Of a DNA stretch of 64,000 nucleotides, positions 1 through 7,500 are shown piece by piece; the stretch's first letter is position 1; the number at the start of each line of letters is the position of its first letter. Location: contig CP076354.1 in the NCBI GenBank assembly GCA_018798825.1, forward strand, positions 1,877,001-1,941,000, read 5' to 3'. The position numbers were made by a program, and so were the translations under genes. Source of the DNA: Ochrobactrum sp. BTU1. Its GTDB lineage: Bacteria > Pseudomonadota > Alphaproteobacteria > Rhizobiales > Rhizobiaceae. The notes beneath the pieces were generated by a model, which was not told the origin of the DNA, ran no database searches, and saw only the letters and a list, made by a program, of their open reading frames with translations.

Positions 1-826
1 TCGAGGCATCAATGCCCCAGAGCGGAATGCGAACCCAGGCCAGCGACAGAACCAGATAACCGACAGCAGCTGCAATCAGCGCAGGATGTGCCGGGATTTT
101 ATCACCGCGACGCACATACATGACACCGGCAATACCGATCGCAAACAGGAACTGCCAGGACAGTGGGTTCAAGAACCAGACGCCGCCAGTCGGGTAGTTG
201 ATCGGTGCAACACCATAAAGTCCCGACAGAAGCCAGACTGTACCCGACACAGCAACCATCAGCGAAAGGCTGATGCGTGCAAGCAGCAGCAGCAATGGCG
301 TCATCAGAAGCATGACGGCATACATCGACAGAATATTGTTGTAGCCGAGCTGATGTCCAAGCGTGACGAGACCAAGCAGAGCTTCAACCGGCTGCTTGAC
401 CAGCGGGCCGATATTGATCTGCGTGAGCAGCTCACGATGCTTGAGGAAAATGGCGGCGGCGGCAAAAATACCAATCGTCGCAAGCGTCGTCATGATGTGC
501 GCAGTATAAAGCACACAGGCGCGACGCCACATTTTCAAGGTCAGCACGAGACGATTACCCGGCGCAAACTTGCCGCCATAGGCCAAAGCCACCGCCATGC
601 CTGAAATCAGAACAAAAGCTTCAGCGGAATCAGAGAAGCCGAGATTCTTGTGCGTGAAGTGCTCGAAAATCGTTCCGGGTACATGATTGATGAAAATCGT
701 AAGCAGTGCCAGCGCGCGGAACACGTCGATACGTGTATCGCGAACCTTTGGCACTATTTTCGCCGTTTCACTCGTCATTTCACCTGCCTGCCGTTTGTTT
801 TCCGTCTGCAATAGCGCAGCACTCAT
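1..826 (-). CDS. opgC: OpgC-family glucan modification protein (3' end beyond window)
   Basis: The minus strand is open from 826 to the left edge, giving about 275 residues of an integral membrane protein; the C-terminus lies outside. After a short polar N-terminus comes DVFRALALLTIFINHVPG, then several hydrophobic segments and a conserved SDSAEAFVLISGM stretch, typical of the OpgC acyltransferase family. Known role of the family: succinyl substitution of osmoregulated periplasmic (cyclic beta-glucan) chains at the inner membrane. ATG at 826 is in frame with a second ATG at 778; 778 has an AGGTG a few bases upstream, so either may be the true start. No partner gene for glucan synthesis is visible beside it; the divergent neighbour is a ThiE-like gene. 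Confidence 0.8.
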   Translation of the reverse strand, partial: MSAALLQTENKRQAGEMTSETAKIVPKVRDTRIDVFRALALLTIFINHVPGTIFEHFTHKNLGFSDSAEAFVLISGMAVALAYGGKFAPGNRLVLTLKMWRRACVLYTAHIMTTLATIGIFAAAAIFLKHRELLTQINIGPLVKQPVEALLGLVTLGHQLGYNNILSMYAVMLLMTPLLLLLARISLSLMVAVSGTVWLLSGLYGVAPINYPTGGVWFLNPLSWQFLFAIGIAGVMYVRRGDKIPAHPALIAAAVGYLVLSLAWVRIPLWGIDAS

Positions 827-1019
827 TGCCGCCTATATAGCTGGTAATTCGGGCGGAACCCGGTTGGTTCCAATCAACTTTCGTTCCAGTGGATAACATA
901 ATGCCAGAACACGACCGTCCGGCCCTTCAACAAAGGCGCGCTAATGCAAAAGGACTGTTCAACGAAGTCCTCTTACTTTATGCCCGAATTCCATCAACAT
1001 CTTTCGCTAGGTTTGGTTT

Positions 1020-1685
1020 ATGAACACGCCCAATACTTCACAGGAAAATGAACGCTGCCGCCTTTTGCTGGTCGCACCACCGCTTGCCGATGGTGATGCG
1101 CTGGCAAAGCTTTTGTCTGCAGCGCTCTCAGGTGGCGATGTAGCGAGCGTGATTCTCGACGGTGGCGATCTGGATGAAGCCGCTTTTCAGGCATCAGCCC
1201 AGAAAGCCGTTTCCGTCATTCAGGAAAATGGTGTGGCGGCTATCATTCTCAATGATACCCGCATTGCAGGTCGCGTCGGTGCCGACGGCATACATATCGA
1301 AGGCAAAGCCAGTGAACTTGCTGAAGCCATCGAAAAGCACACGCCAAAATTTATCGTTGGCACGGGCAATCTTCGTGATCGTCACGGCGCGATGGAGATC
1401 GGCGAACTGCAGCCCGATTATGTTTTCTTTGGCAAAATTGGTGCAGACAATAAGCCCGATGCTCATCCTCGCAATCTTGCGCTGGCTGAATGGTGGGCTG
1501 AAATGGTCGAAATTCCAAGTATTGCACAGGCCGGCAATACGATTGAAAGTGTTGTTGAAGCAGCACAAACCGGCGCTGATTTCGTGGCCCTCGGCCGTGC
1601 AGTCTTTGAGGCCGAAGATCCTGCAAAGGCTGTCGCTGAAGCCAACAGGCTTCTCGATGAAAATGCACCCCGCTTTGAAAATTAA
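1020..1685 (+). CDS. Thiamine phosphate synthase (ThiE-like)
   Basis: 221 residues with the TIM-barrel plan of ThiE/TenI proteins: GADGIHIEGK near residue 90, IVGTGNLRDRHGAMEIGE, DYVFFGKIG near 140, and a C-terminal TGADFVALGRAVFE that corresponds to the phosphate-binding region. The family joins hydroxymethylpyrimidine diphosphate and thiazole phosphate to give thiamine phosphate in the cytoplasm. The sequence departs from classical ThiE (for example GADGIHIEG instead of the usual GADGVHLGQ), so it belongs to the divergent alphaproteobacterial group annotated as thiamine phosphate synthase; activity is inferred. A Sel1-repeat gene follows after 25 bases, probably co-transcribed. Thiamine uptake and salvage genes lie 45 kb away in this window. 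Confidence 0.75.
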   Translation: MNTPNTSQENERCRLLLVAPPLADGDALAKLLSAALSGGDVASVILDGGDLDEAAFQASAQKAVSVIQENGVAAIILNDTRIAGRVGADGIHIEGKASELAEAIEKHTPKFIVGTGNLRDRHGAMEIGELQPDYVFFGKIGADNKPDAHPRNLALAEWWAEMVEIPSIAQAGNTIESVVEAAQTGADFVALGRAVFEAEDPAKAVAEANRLLDENAPRFEN

Positions 1686-1710
1686 ATCCGCCAAGGTTTT
1701 GTACGCCCCC

Positions 1711-2742
1711 ATGAAGAGCAGAATTCTTCTCGCTACGGCTTTGATCTTTGTTGCATCTGCCCCCGCTGCAATGGCTGCGGGTGAACCGACAGGCGCACAA
1801 ACAAACCATGACAGCAGGGGCGACAAGCCTGCGGAAAAGCCCAAAATGCTGCCGCAACCGGCATCAACCAGAACGCTTCCGGCGATCGATCCAAGCCGGT
1901 TTGGCGACAAGCCTGCGGATGAGGCTTTCGGTGCGTATCAGCGTGGGCTTTACCTGACTGCATTCAACCTCGCAAAACCGCAGGCTGAAAAAGGCGACCC
2001 GGCATCACAAACGCTGATTGCAGAGATTTATGCGCGTGGTCTCGGTGTACCTGCCGATCAGAAGCAAGCCGCTGAATGGTATGCGAAAGCAGCTGCGCAA
2101 GGCGTTAATGAAGCGCAGTTCCGTTATGCGGCCTTGCTTCTTCAGGGCAAATACATTGCGAAGAATACAGCCAAGGCCACAGAGCTGATGCAGAAGGCTG
2201 CCGAAGGCGGCAATGCCATGGCGCAGTTCAATTATGGGCAAATGCTGCTCATGAAAACACCGGGTAAAGCTGGTCTTGATCAGGCATTCCCGTGGTTTGA
2301 AAAAGCGGCTGATGCCAAGCTTGCCGATGGCGAATATGCGATCAGCCAGATTTACGCCAATGGCACCGACAAGATTGCACGCGACGAACCAAAAGCGCGT
2401 GAATATCTGCTGCGCGCCGCGCGCAAAGGCTATGATACAGCGCAATTCGATCTTGGCCGCTGGCTGATCGAAGGGCGTGGTGGCGACCGCAATTACGAGC
2501 AGGGCTTTGGCTGGATGCAGATTGCTGCGCAACGTGGAATGGTGATGGCGCAGGCATGGCTTGCCCGCCTTTATCGCGATGGCATTGGAACAGATGGCGA
2601 TCTTGTTAAGTCAGCCGCCTGGTACATCATTGCCCAGAGAGCGGGTTTCCGCTCGCCGGATTTGAATGACATGATGGATGGTCTTGCAGACGATCAGCTC
2701 AAACAAGCAATCCAGACAGCAAACGACCTGCGGGTTCGTTAA
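1711..2742 (+). CDS. Secreted Sel1/TPR-repeat protein
   Basis: 343 residues from the ATG at 1711. The N-terminus MKSRILLATALIFVASAP followed by AAMA looks like a Sec signal peptide cut near residue 22, so the protein should be periplasmic. From about residue 70 there are tandem helical Sel1-type repeats, recognisable as GLGVPADQKQAAEWYAKAAA, AKATELMQKAAEGGNAMAQF and similar units up to the WYIIAQRAGF close. Such repeats form a solenoid for protein contacts; a specific partner cannot be named. The frame stays open far upstream through the ThiE-like gene, but that part is its shadow; the signal peptide fixes the start. An in-frame ATG at 1663 would overlap the upstream gene. Confidence 0.8.
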   Translation: MKSRILLATALIFVASAPAAMAAGEPTGAQTNHDSRGDKPAEKPKMLPQPASTRTLPAIDPSRFGDKPADEAFGAYQRGLYLTAFNLAKPQAEKGDPASQTLIAEIYARGLGVPADQKQAAEWYAKAAAQGVNEAQFRYAALLLQGKYIAKNTAKATELMQKAAEGGNAMAQFNYGQMLLMKTPGKAGLDQAFPWFEKAADAKLADGEYAISQIYANGTDKIARDEPKAREYLLRAARKGYDTAQFDLGRWLIEGRGGDRNYEQGFGWMQIAAQRGMVMAQAWLARLYRDGIGTDGDLVKSAAWYIIAQRAGFRSPDLNDMMDGLADDQLKQAIQTANDLRVR

Positions 2743-2799
2743 TAACAGCCTTCAACAAAGCCTATTAATCCAAAAGCGCGCACCTATAGCATAAAGTGT

Positions 2800-2842
2800 T
2801 GAGCGGCCTTTGGGCGTCTAAGAGGGCGCACAGCGCTCTAAA
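2800..2842. repeat. Short GC-rich hairpin (GAGCG...CGCTC type)
   Basis: Inverted repeat with arms GAGCGGCC-type and GCGCTC, followed by TAA. The same kind of hairpin occurs at 39045-39089, where the arms are AGAGCGTCCTTTGTGCGTCC and its partner. Both sit in gaps downstream of genes, so they may stabilise or end transcripts; that is inference. Confidence 0.5.
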
Positions 2843-2882
2843 TGTGCCGCTGTTTATTTGCGGCTTTGGCCGGAGCCTTATA

Positions 2883-2983
2883 CAAAAACTCCATGAGTAT
2901 GGCTCATGGAGTTTTGGTTAAGCCCGAGGGCGATTGAACTTTTTTCAAGGCGTGATGCGTTAGAATCTTGAGCCGCCACGGTA
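2883..2983 (+). repeat. Family A palindromic repeat, copy 1
   Basis: About 100 bases starting with a perfect hairpin (AACTCCATGAG, loop TATGG, CTCATGGAGTT) followed by a tail GATTGAACTTTTTTCAAGGC and ATCTTGAGCCGCC. Homologous copies lie at 11121-11220 (same strand) and 60066-60158 (opposite strand). This copy lies between two converging genes and ends at the stop codon of the minus-strand one, so it could also act as a two-way terminator. Confidence 0.8.
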
Positions 2984-3841
2984 TTACTGGCTTTCGTAAG
3001 CCTTTTTGCTCGCATCATAAACATAGGTCGTCGCATCATCAGCGCCGAGCTCACGCGTCTCGCCCGGAGCAGAGATCGTCGTACCCGTAAAATTTACCAC
3101 CAGCTTGGGCATATCCGACTTTTCATCCGGAGCAAAAGCCACCTCTCCCTGGCTCGAAACACAGGGCATGACTTCGCCGTCGGAGCAGGCAGCGCCATTA
3201 TCTTCACCCGCCAACAGATAGCCGACATGGGTCCATGATTTGTTGAAGGCGAATATGTCAAAGCCATTGTAGGACGAACCGTTATCGAAACCGGCAATAG
3301 GAACGGCCAACACAATTTTCCCTGACGGCGTGCGATATTCTGCAACCTTGCGGTTCGTATCGACTTCGTCGGGTTTCTCGTAAGAGCCCATCGAACCGAT
3401 ATCACGCGCAGCATGGGCAAGCGTCCATGATCCATCCACCAGCACAAAGGTTGCTTCCGAGAGACTGACCTGAGCCTCCGGGCCGGCCTCTCCGCCCTCA
3501 GCCCCCTCTTTTTGCACGGGCGTTTCCCATGCAAAGCCGGTGAAATATTGCTTTCCTTCCAGCTCAAACTGATGACCCAGCCAATAGGTCGCCGTTACTC
3601 CTTTTCCAACATCGTAGGAATCAGAGCCGTTACCATCTACCTTGTAGATTGCTTGCAGAACTGCCCCCGCATCAGGTGCGGCGGCGGCGGCATCATGCTG
3701 GTGAGCATTAACAGCTGGAGATGCGGCTGAAGCGATGGTTGGAACACAAACAGCTGCGATAGTCGAGAGCAGCAGGCCTGCTGCGGCTAGGTGGAAAAAC
3801 TTTTGACGGATGCCGGGGATTGCCTTCGCTGCGGTTTTCAT
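2984..3841 (-). CDS. Periplasmic protein of unknown function
   Basis: 285 residues from the ATG at 3841, chosen because it opens a long signal peptide: KFFHLAAAGLLLSTIAAV then CVPTIASAASPA, with likely cleavage after ASA. The mature part is acidic, with no transmembrane segment and no motif I can assign. It contains a YWLGHQFELEGKQYFTGFAWETP region, a beta-rich middle, and two cysteines in AACSDGEVMPCVSS that could form a disulfide. The longer open frame to 4006 runs into a repeated intergenic element and is not needed. AGAGAG lies close upstream of the chosen ATG. I do not recognise a family; an exported binding or envelope protein is the most that can be said. Confidence 0.65.
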   Translation of the reverse strand: MKTAAKAIPGIRQKFFHLAAAGLLLSTIAAVCVPTIASAASPAVNAHQHDAAAAAPDAGAVLQAIYKVDGNGSDSYDVGKGVTATYWLGHQFELEGKQYFTGFAWETPVQKEGAEGGEAGPEAQVSLSEATFVLVDGSWTLAHAARDIGSMGSYEKPDEVDTNRKVAEYRTPSGKIVLAVPIAGFDNGSSYNGFDIFAFNKSWTHVGYLLAGEDNGAACSDGEVMPCVSSQGEVAFAPDEKSDMPKLVVNFTGTTISAPGETRELGADDATTYVYDASKKAYESQ

Positions 3842-3960
3842 AACTCTCTCCAGAAATTCTTGAGCATTATCGAACCGGAAGAAAACACGGAGCGATAAGA
3901 TTGCGCCTCGGGTATAAAATCGTGAACATACTCGAATGAGAGGTCTCACACAGAAAATCC

Positions 3961-4067
3961 TAGAGCGTCCTGCGCCCTTTTCGGCGCACAAAGATCGCTC
4001 TAACACTCTATACGTTCAGCATAATTCTACCTTAAACGAATTCAAGCTTGAGGAATTGTGCTGTAGT
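3961..4067 (+). repeat. Family C intergenic repeat, copy 1
   Basis: About 107 bases beginning TAGAGCG, with GGCGCACAAAGATCGCTC and ending AGGAATTGTGCTGTAG. It is closely matched by 31181-31288. The two ends (TAGAGCG... and ...CAGCATAATTCT with AGGAATTGTGCTG) form two inverted-repeat pairs, so it is a two-hairpin element. Confidence 0.75.
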
Positions 4068-4394
4068 CGGACATAGGGCAGATTTTTCTGTCAGACCACA
4101 AGAAATTGCGATTAAGCTGAGCTGGCTCTGCAAAGCAGTTTCCGATGTTCCGCATCTTCAGACAGAAAAATTTATGCCTGAGATGATGCCTTACACGCCA
4201 AATTTCGCATTCAATGATACCGAGAATGAGCTCTCAGGCTTGCACAAAGCGCCATTTTATGGTCTTGGAAACCCGATTATCGTGGTTCGAGTTAAAAGAT
4301 GGACGCAATCCCCCAATTTAACGTGGGCGATTGCCTTTCTGTCGTGATGCGCCGGGCCGCAACAGTTTTCACTTTTTATTCCCGGATTAAGCTC
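4068..4394 (+). other. efp leader region with inverted repeats, no gene supported
   Basis: The gap holds two matched arms, ATTTTTCTGTC near 4082 and GACAGAAAAAT near 4159, and a hairpin at 4303-4333 (GCAATC-CCCCA ... TGGGC-GATTGC) about 60 bases before efp. An open frame at 4048-4347 starts inside a repeat and has no ribosome site, so I do not call it. Confidence 0.4.
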
Positions 4395-4955
4395 ATGAAG
4401 ATCAATGGTAACGAAATCCGCCCAGGCAATGTCATCGAGCATGATGGCGGTCTGTGGGCTGCGGTTAAGACCAATGCGGTCAAGCCAGGTAAAGGCGGCG
4501 CCTACAATCAGGTCGAACTGAAGAACCTCATCACCGGCACCAAGCTCAACGAACGTTTCCGCGCTGCAGAAACCGTTGAACGCGTTCGTCTGGAGCAGAA
4601 GGACTTCTCGTTCCTCTATGAACAGGGTGAAGCTCTGGTATTCATGGATACAGAATCCTACGAACAGCTCGAACTGCTCAAGGATTTCGTTGGCGACCGC
4701 GCAGCCTTCCTTCAGGACGGCATGATGGTCACGGTCGAACTTTACGAAGAAAAGCCAATCGGCATCCGTCTTCCAGAACAGGTTACGCTTGCAATCGTTG
4801 AAGCTGACCCGGTCGTCAAGGGCCAGACCGCTGCTTCTTCCTACAAGCCAGCGATCCTCGAAAACGGCATCCGCATCCTCGTTCCACCATTCATTGAATC
4901 GGGTGAACGCGTGATCGTTGATACCAGCGAACTGACCTACATCAGCCGCGCATAA
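4395..4955 (+). CDS. efp: Elongation factor P
   Basis: 186 residues, the usual EF-P length. It begins [19 protein letters not shown] and has the three beta-barrel domain plan, with the signature ending [19 protein letters not shown] and YISRA. Known role: binds stalled ribosomes and promotes peptide bond formation at polyproline stretches. Lys33, in KPGKGGA, occupies the position that is beta-lysylated by EpmA/EpmB in bacteria with that pathway; neither modification enzyme is in this window. The ATG at 4395 is chosen by alignment to the family; the open frame extends to 4299 but that part is non-conserved. suhB follows after about 210 bases. Confidence 0.97.
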   Translation: MKINGNEIRPGNVIEHDGGLWAAVKTNAVKPGKGGAYNQVELKNLITGTKLNERFRAAETVERVRLEQKDFSFLYEQGEALVFMDTESYEQLELLKDFVGDRAAFLQDGMMVTVELYEEKPIGIRLPEQVTLAIVEADPVVKGQTAASSYKPAILENGIRILVPPFIESGERVIVDTSELTYISRA

Positions 4956-5165
4956 TCCACTTATCCAAAATTCAGCGGCGCCTGCTTGTCTGGCGCCGCA
5001 GTCCGGCCTCTCCATGAGACCGTGACAGTTCTTTCTCAGATTGCTCAGTTTTGAGTGCCATTCGATCTGATCCGATCAGATCGGCGCTCTCAGGTTTATA
5101 AACGCGCATCTTTTCCGAAAACCGGCTCACAGGTTTCGGGATGCGCTTCTAAAAAGGATGATCAG

Positions 5166-5957
5166 ATGGCGCGTTCAGCCCTTCTCAATGTAATGGTTCA
5201 GGCCGCTATGAAGGCCGGACGTGGCCTTGCGCGCGATTTCGGCGAAGTGCAGAACCTTCAGGTCTCTCTCAAAGGTCCAGGCGATTACGTCAGCCAGGCC
5301 GACCGCAAAGCGGAAAAAGTCATCTACACCGAACTGAGCCGCGCCCGCCCGGATTTTGGCTTCCTGATGGAAGAATCGGGTGAGGTTGAATCCAAGGATG
5401 GACAGCATCGCTGGCTGGTCGATCCACTGGATGGCACCACCAACTTCCTCCATGGTATTCCAGTTTTTGCAGTCTCCATCGCTCTTGAGCGTCAAGGACA
5501 GATCGTTGCTGGCGTTATCTACAACCCGGCAATGGACGAACTTTATACCGCTGAACGTGGCGGTGGCGCATTCCTCAATGATCGCCGTCTGCGCGTCGCA
5601 GCCCGTAACAAACTCGTCGATTGCGTTATCGGCACCGGCATCCCGCATCTGGGTCGCCCCGGCCACGGCCATTACCTCGTCGAACTGCGCAACGTCATGG
5701 GTGAAACCGCTGGTATTCGCCGTATGGGTGCGGTTGCTCTCGATCTCGCGTATGTTGCTGCTGGTCGTCTCGACGGCTTCTGGGAAGACGGTATGCACCC
5801 TTGGGATCTCGGCGCAGGCATGTTGATGATCCGCGAAGCCGGTGGCTTTGTATCCGACAAAAAGGGCGGCCAGGACATTTTCGGCACCAAGACCATCGTT
5901 GCTGGCAATGAAATCATTCAGAAGGCATTGCTCAAGACGGTCAACAAGCCGATTTAA
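5166..5957 (+). CDS. suhB: Inositol-1-monophosphatase family protein
   Basis: 263 residues with all marks of the inositol monophosphatase fold: GDYVSQADRKAE near residue 40, the metal site MEESGEVESKDG near 67, WLVDPLDGTTNFLHGIP near 83 and the C-terminal WDLGAGMLMIREAGG. The family hydrolyses myo-inositol phosphates with Mg2+; bacterial SuhB also acts in rRNA transcription antitermination. The start at 5166 follows AAAAAGGATG; the longer frame to 5055 would include a non-conserved arginine-rich extension from a repeat-like leader. A strong hairpin terminator follows at 6022. Confidence 0.93.
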   Translation: MARSALLNVMVQAAMKAGRGLARDFGEVQNLQVSLKGPGDYVSQADRKAEKVIYTELSRARPDFGFLMEESGEVESKDGQHRWLVDPLDGTTNFLHGIPVFAVSIALERQGQIVAGVIYNPAMDELYTAERGGGAFLNDRRLRVAARNKLVDCVIGTGIPHLGRPGHGHYLVELRNVMGETAGIRRMGAVALDLAYVAAGRLDGFWEDGMHPWDLGAGMLMIREAGGFVSDKKGGQDIFGTKTIVAGNEIIQKALLKTVNKPI

Positions 5958-6021
5958 GAAGCTTCGTAACGCTGTTGATCCGGTTTTATTTGCATCTGGG
6001 TCAACTTTTGAAGAATCGACG

Positions 6022-6058
6022 AGAAGGCCGATCCAGTGATGGACCGGCCTTCTTTATT
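6022..6058 (+). terminator. Rho-independent terminator after suhB
   Basis: GAAGGCCG and CGGCCTTC arms with an inner TCC/GGA pairing, followed by TTTATTTAATTT. It lies 65 bases after the suhB stop. Confidence 0.85.
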
Positions 6059-6088
6059 TAATTTAAAGCTTTAGTATCAATAAAGCGA

Positions 6089-6154
6089 TTACCACTGACC
6101 GAGAAATTTACCCACAGCCTCAAGTATATTTCCAAGAATATTCCACCAATGCAT
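6089..6154 (-). CDS. Possible 21-residue hydrophobic peptide
   Basis: A tiny minus-strand frame of 22 codons including TAA. It begins MHWWNILGNILE, continues AVGKFLGQ and closes with Trp. A near-perfect ribosome site GAGGGG sits six bases before the ATG, and the DNA upstream is a strikingly AT-rich promoter-like stretch. The peptide is about half aliphatic/aromatic, has three tryptophans at the ends, one Glu and one Lys, and would form an amphipathic helix. It resembles in style small membrane-active peptides or type I toxins, but I recognise no family. It points away from the motor-like pair at 6452. Coding status is inference from the ribosome site alone. Confidence 0.4.
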   Translation of the reverse strand: MHWWNILGNILEAVGKFLGQW

Positions 6155-6159
6155 GGCAG

Positions 6160-6451
6160 TCCCCTCAAATAAAGTTGAATTTACAATTTAAAATTATCAA
6201 ATTTCTGAAATATAAAAATAACAATATTTAAAATAATTCATATTAACAATTATAAACAATAAAATCAGCCGATCCTAAAATAGGATATGACAGCGAGAAC
6301 AAATAATACCGCTCATTTACGAGTTTATGCTCTGTCGCAGTTCAGGCAATAATCTTCATAAAGCTGTGCAATTTTCTCGTTTCAGGTGATTCCGCTTCGC
6401 TAACGAATGAAGTAGGATTCTGTCCGAACACCCGACCATGGAGCAGGACGC
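6160..6451. other. AT-rich intergenic region with small palindrome
   Basis: About 290 bases, far more AT-rich than the surrounding genes between 6165 and 6270. It contains the perfect palindrome ATCCTA-AAA-TAGGAT at 6272-6286, which could be an operator between the small minus-strand ORF and the plus-strand pair that starts at 6452. Nothing else is recognised. Confidence 0.4.
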
Positions 6452-7495
6452 ATGAGCGATTTGAGACTTTCACGGGAACGCCTTGACGATGCACGGGACT
6501 ATGATCCCTACCGCCTGAGCAGCCCGAGAATTGTCATTCTCTCCATGGTAATCTTTCTCATCATCGTCGCATTTCTGGCGGCAGTCCTGATGCGGCAGAT
6601 CCATACATTCTTCGTCACCAATCCGGGTCTTAACGGCCTGATCTTCGGTGTGCTGCTCGTCGGCATCCTGCTTGCCTTCGGGCAGGTGCTGCGGCTGCTT
6701 CCGGAAATCCGCTGGGTCAATTCGTTCCGCGATGGCGAACGCGACGGCACCACCCGCCCGCCCGTGCTCCTTGCACCCATGCGAGCCTTGATCGGTCGCA
6801 GACAGTCGATGGCACTAACGACGACATCGACCCGATCCATTCTCGATTCGATTGCCACGCGCCTTGATGAAAGCCGCGATATTTCGCGCTATCTCATCGG
6901 CCTTCTGGTCTTTCTCGGCCTGCTTGGCACCTTCTGGGGCTTGCTTGAAACGGTTGGCTCCATCGGAGAGACAATCCAGTCGCTCGATCCAAGCTCGGGC
7001 AGCACAACAGATGTGCTCGATTCGCTCAAAGCAGGGCTTCAGGCACCGCTTTCGGGTATGGGCACGGCCTTCTCCTCCTCGCTGTTTGGTCTTTCCGGAT
7101 CGCTGATTCTCGGCTTCCTCGATCTTCAGGCTGGCCGCGCGCAAAACCGCTTCTATACCGAGCTTGAAAACTGGCTTTCCTCGGTCACAGACCTCGGCTC
7201 CGATCTTAGCACCGACGAAAGTCTCAATGGTGTCCGCAACCTCGCCGAGCGCGTACAGAACCTGCAAGGCGGTGACGCATCGAGCCAGCGCACATCAGCT
7301 GCTCTCGCCAACCTCGCCGAAGGCATTCAGGGGCTGGTTAAGAGTATGCGCAGCGAACAGCAGATGATGCGCGACTGGGTCGAGAAACAGGCAGATGAGC
7401 AGAAAGCCATCCGCGAAACGCTCGACCGTCTGAACAAGGCGATTGGCGCAAAATCCTCTGGCGAACGTCCGAACGACCGCACACGGCCGGAGTAA
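6452..7495 (+). CDS. MotA/TolQ/ExbB-type proton channel protein
   Basis: 347 residues. Predicted membrane segments lie at about 27-50, 60-82, 143-168 and 203-224; the last two, LIGLLVFLGLLGTFWGLLE and SSSLFGLSGSLILGFLDL, carry the conserved core of the MotA/TolQ/ExbB family. The segment after residue 225 is a cytoplasmic helical tail of about 120 residues ending in a hydrophilic Ser/Arg-rich stretch. Family role: the stator-type channel that couples proton flow to work on a periplasmic partner. The next gene, 5 bases downstream, encodes a MotB/OmpA-type partner, so they form one unit. No flagellar, Tol or TonB genes are nearby, so the driven process is unknown. CTG-free ATG start preceded by GGAGCAGGACGC. 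Confidence 0.85.
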   Translation: MSDLRLSRERLDDARDYDPYRLSSPRIVILSMVIFLIIVAFLAAVLMRQIHTFFVTNPGLNGLIFGVLLVGILLAFGQVLRLLPEIRWVNSFRDGERDGTTRPPVLLAPMRALIGRRQSMALTTTSTRSILDSIATRLDESRDISRYLIGLLVFLGLLGTFWGLLETVGSIGETIQSLDPSSGSTTDVLDSLKAGLQAPLSGMGTAFSSSLFGLSGSLILGFLDLQAGRAQNRFYTELENWLSSVTDLGSDLSTDESLNGVRNLAERVQNLQGGDASSQRTSAALANLAEGIQGLVKSMRSEQQMMRDWVEKQADEQKAIRETLDRLNKAIGAKSSGERPNDRTRPE

Positions 7496-7500
7496 GCACA

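Noticed and set aside
86..604. 172-residue plus-strand ORF
   Set aside because: Antisense to opgC, rich in His/Arg/Gln with no family resemblance; the minus frame is clearly coding.
1162..1710. Upstream extension of the Sel1 gene
   Set aside because: This part is a shifted-frame shadow of the ThiE-like gene; the signal peptide sets the start at 1711.
4048..4347. 99-residue ORF before efp
   Set aside because: Starts inside a family C repeat, has no ribosome site and no recognisable sequence.
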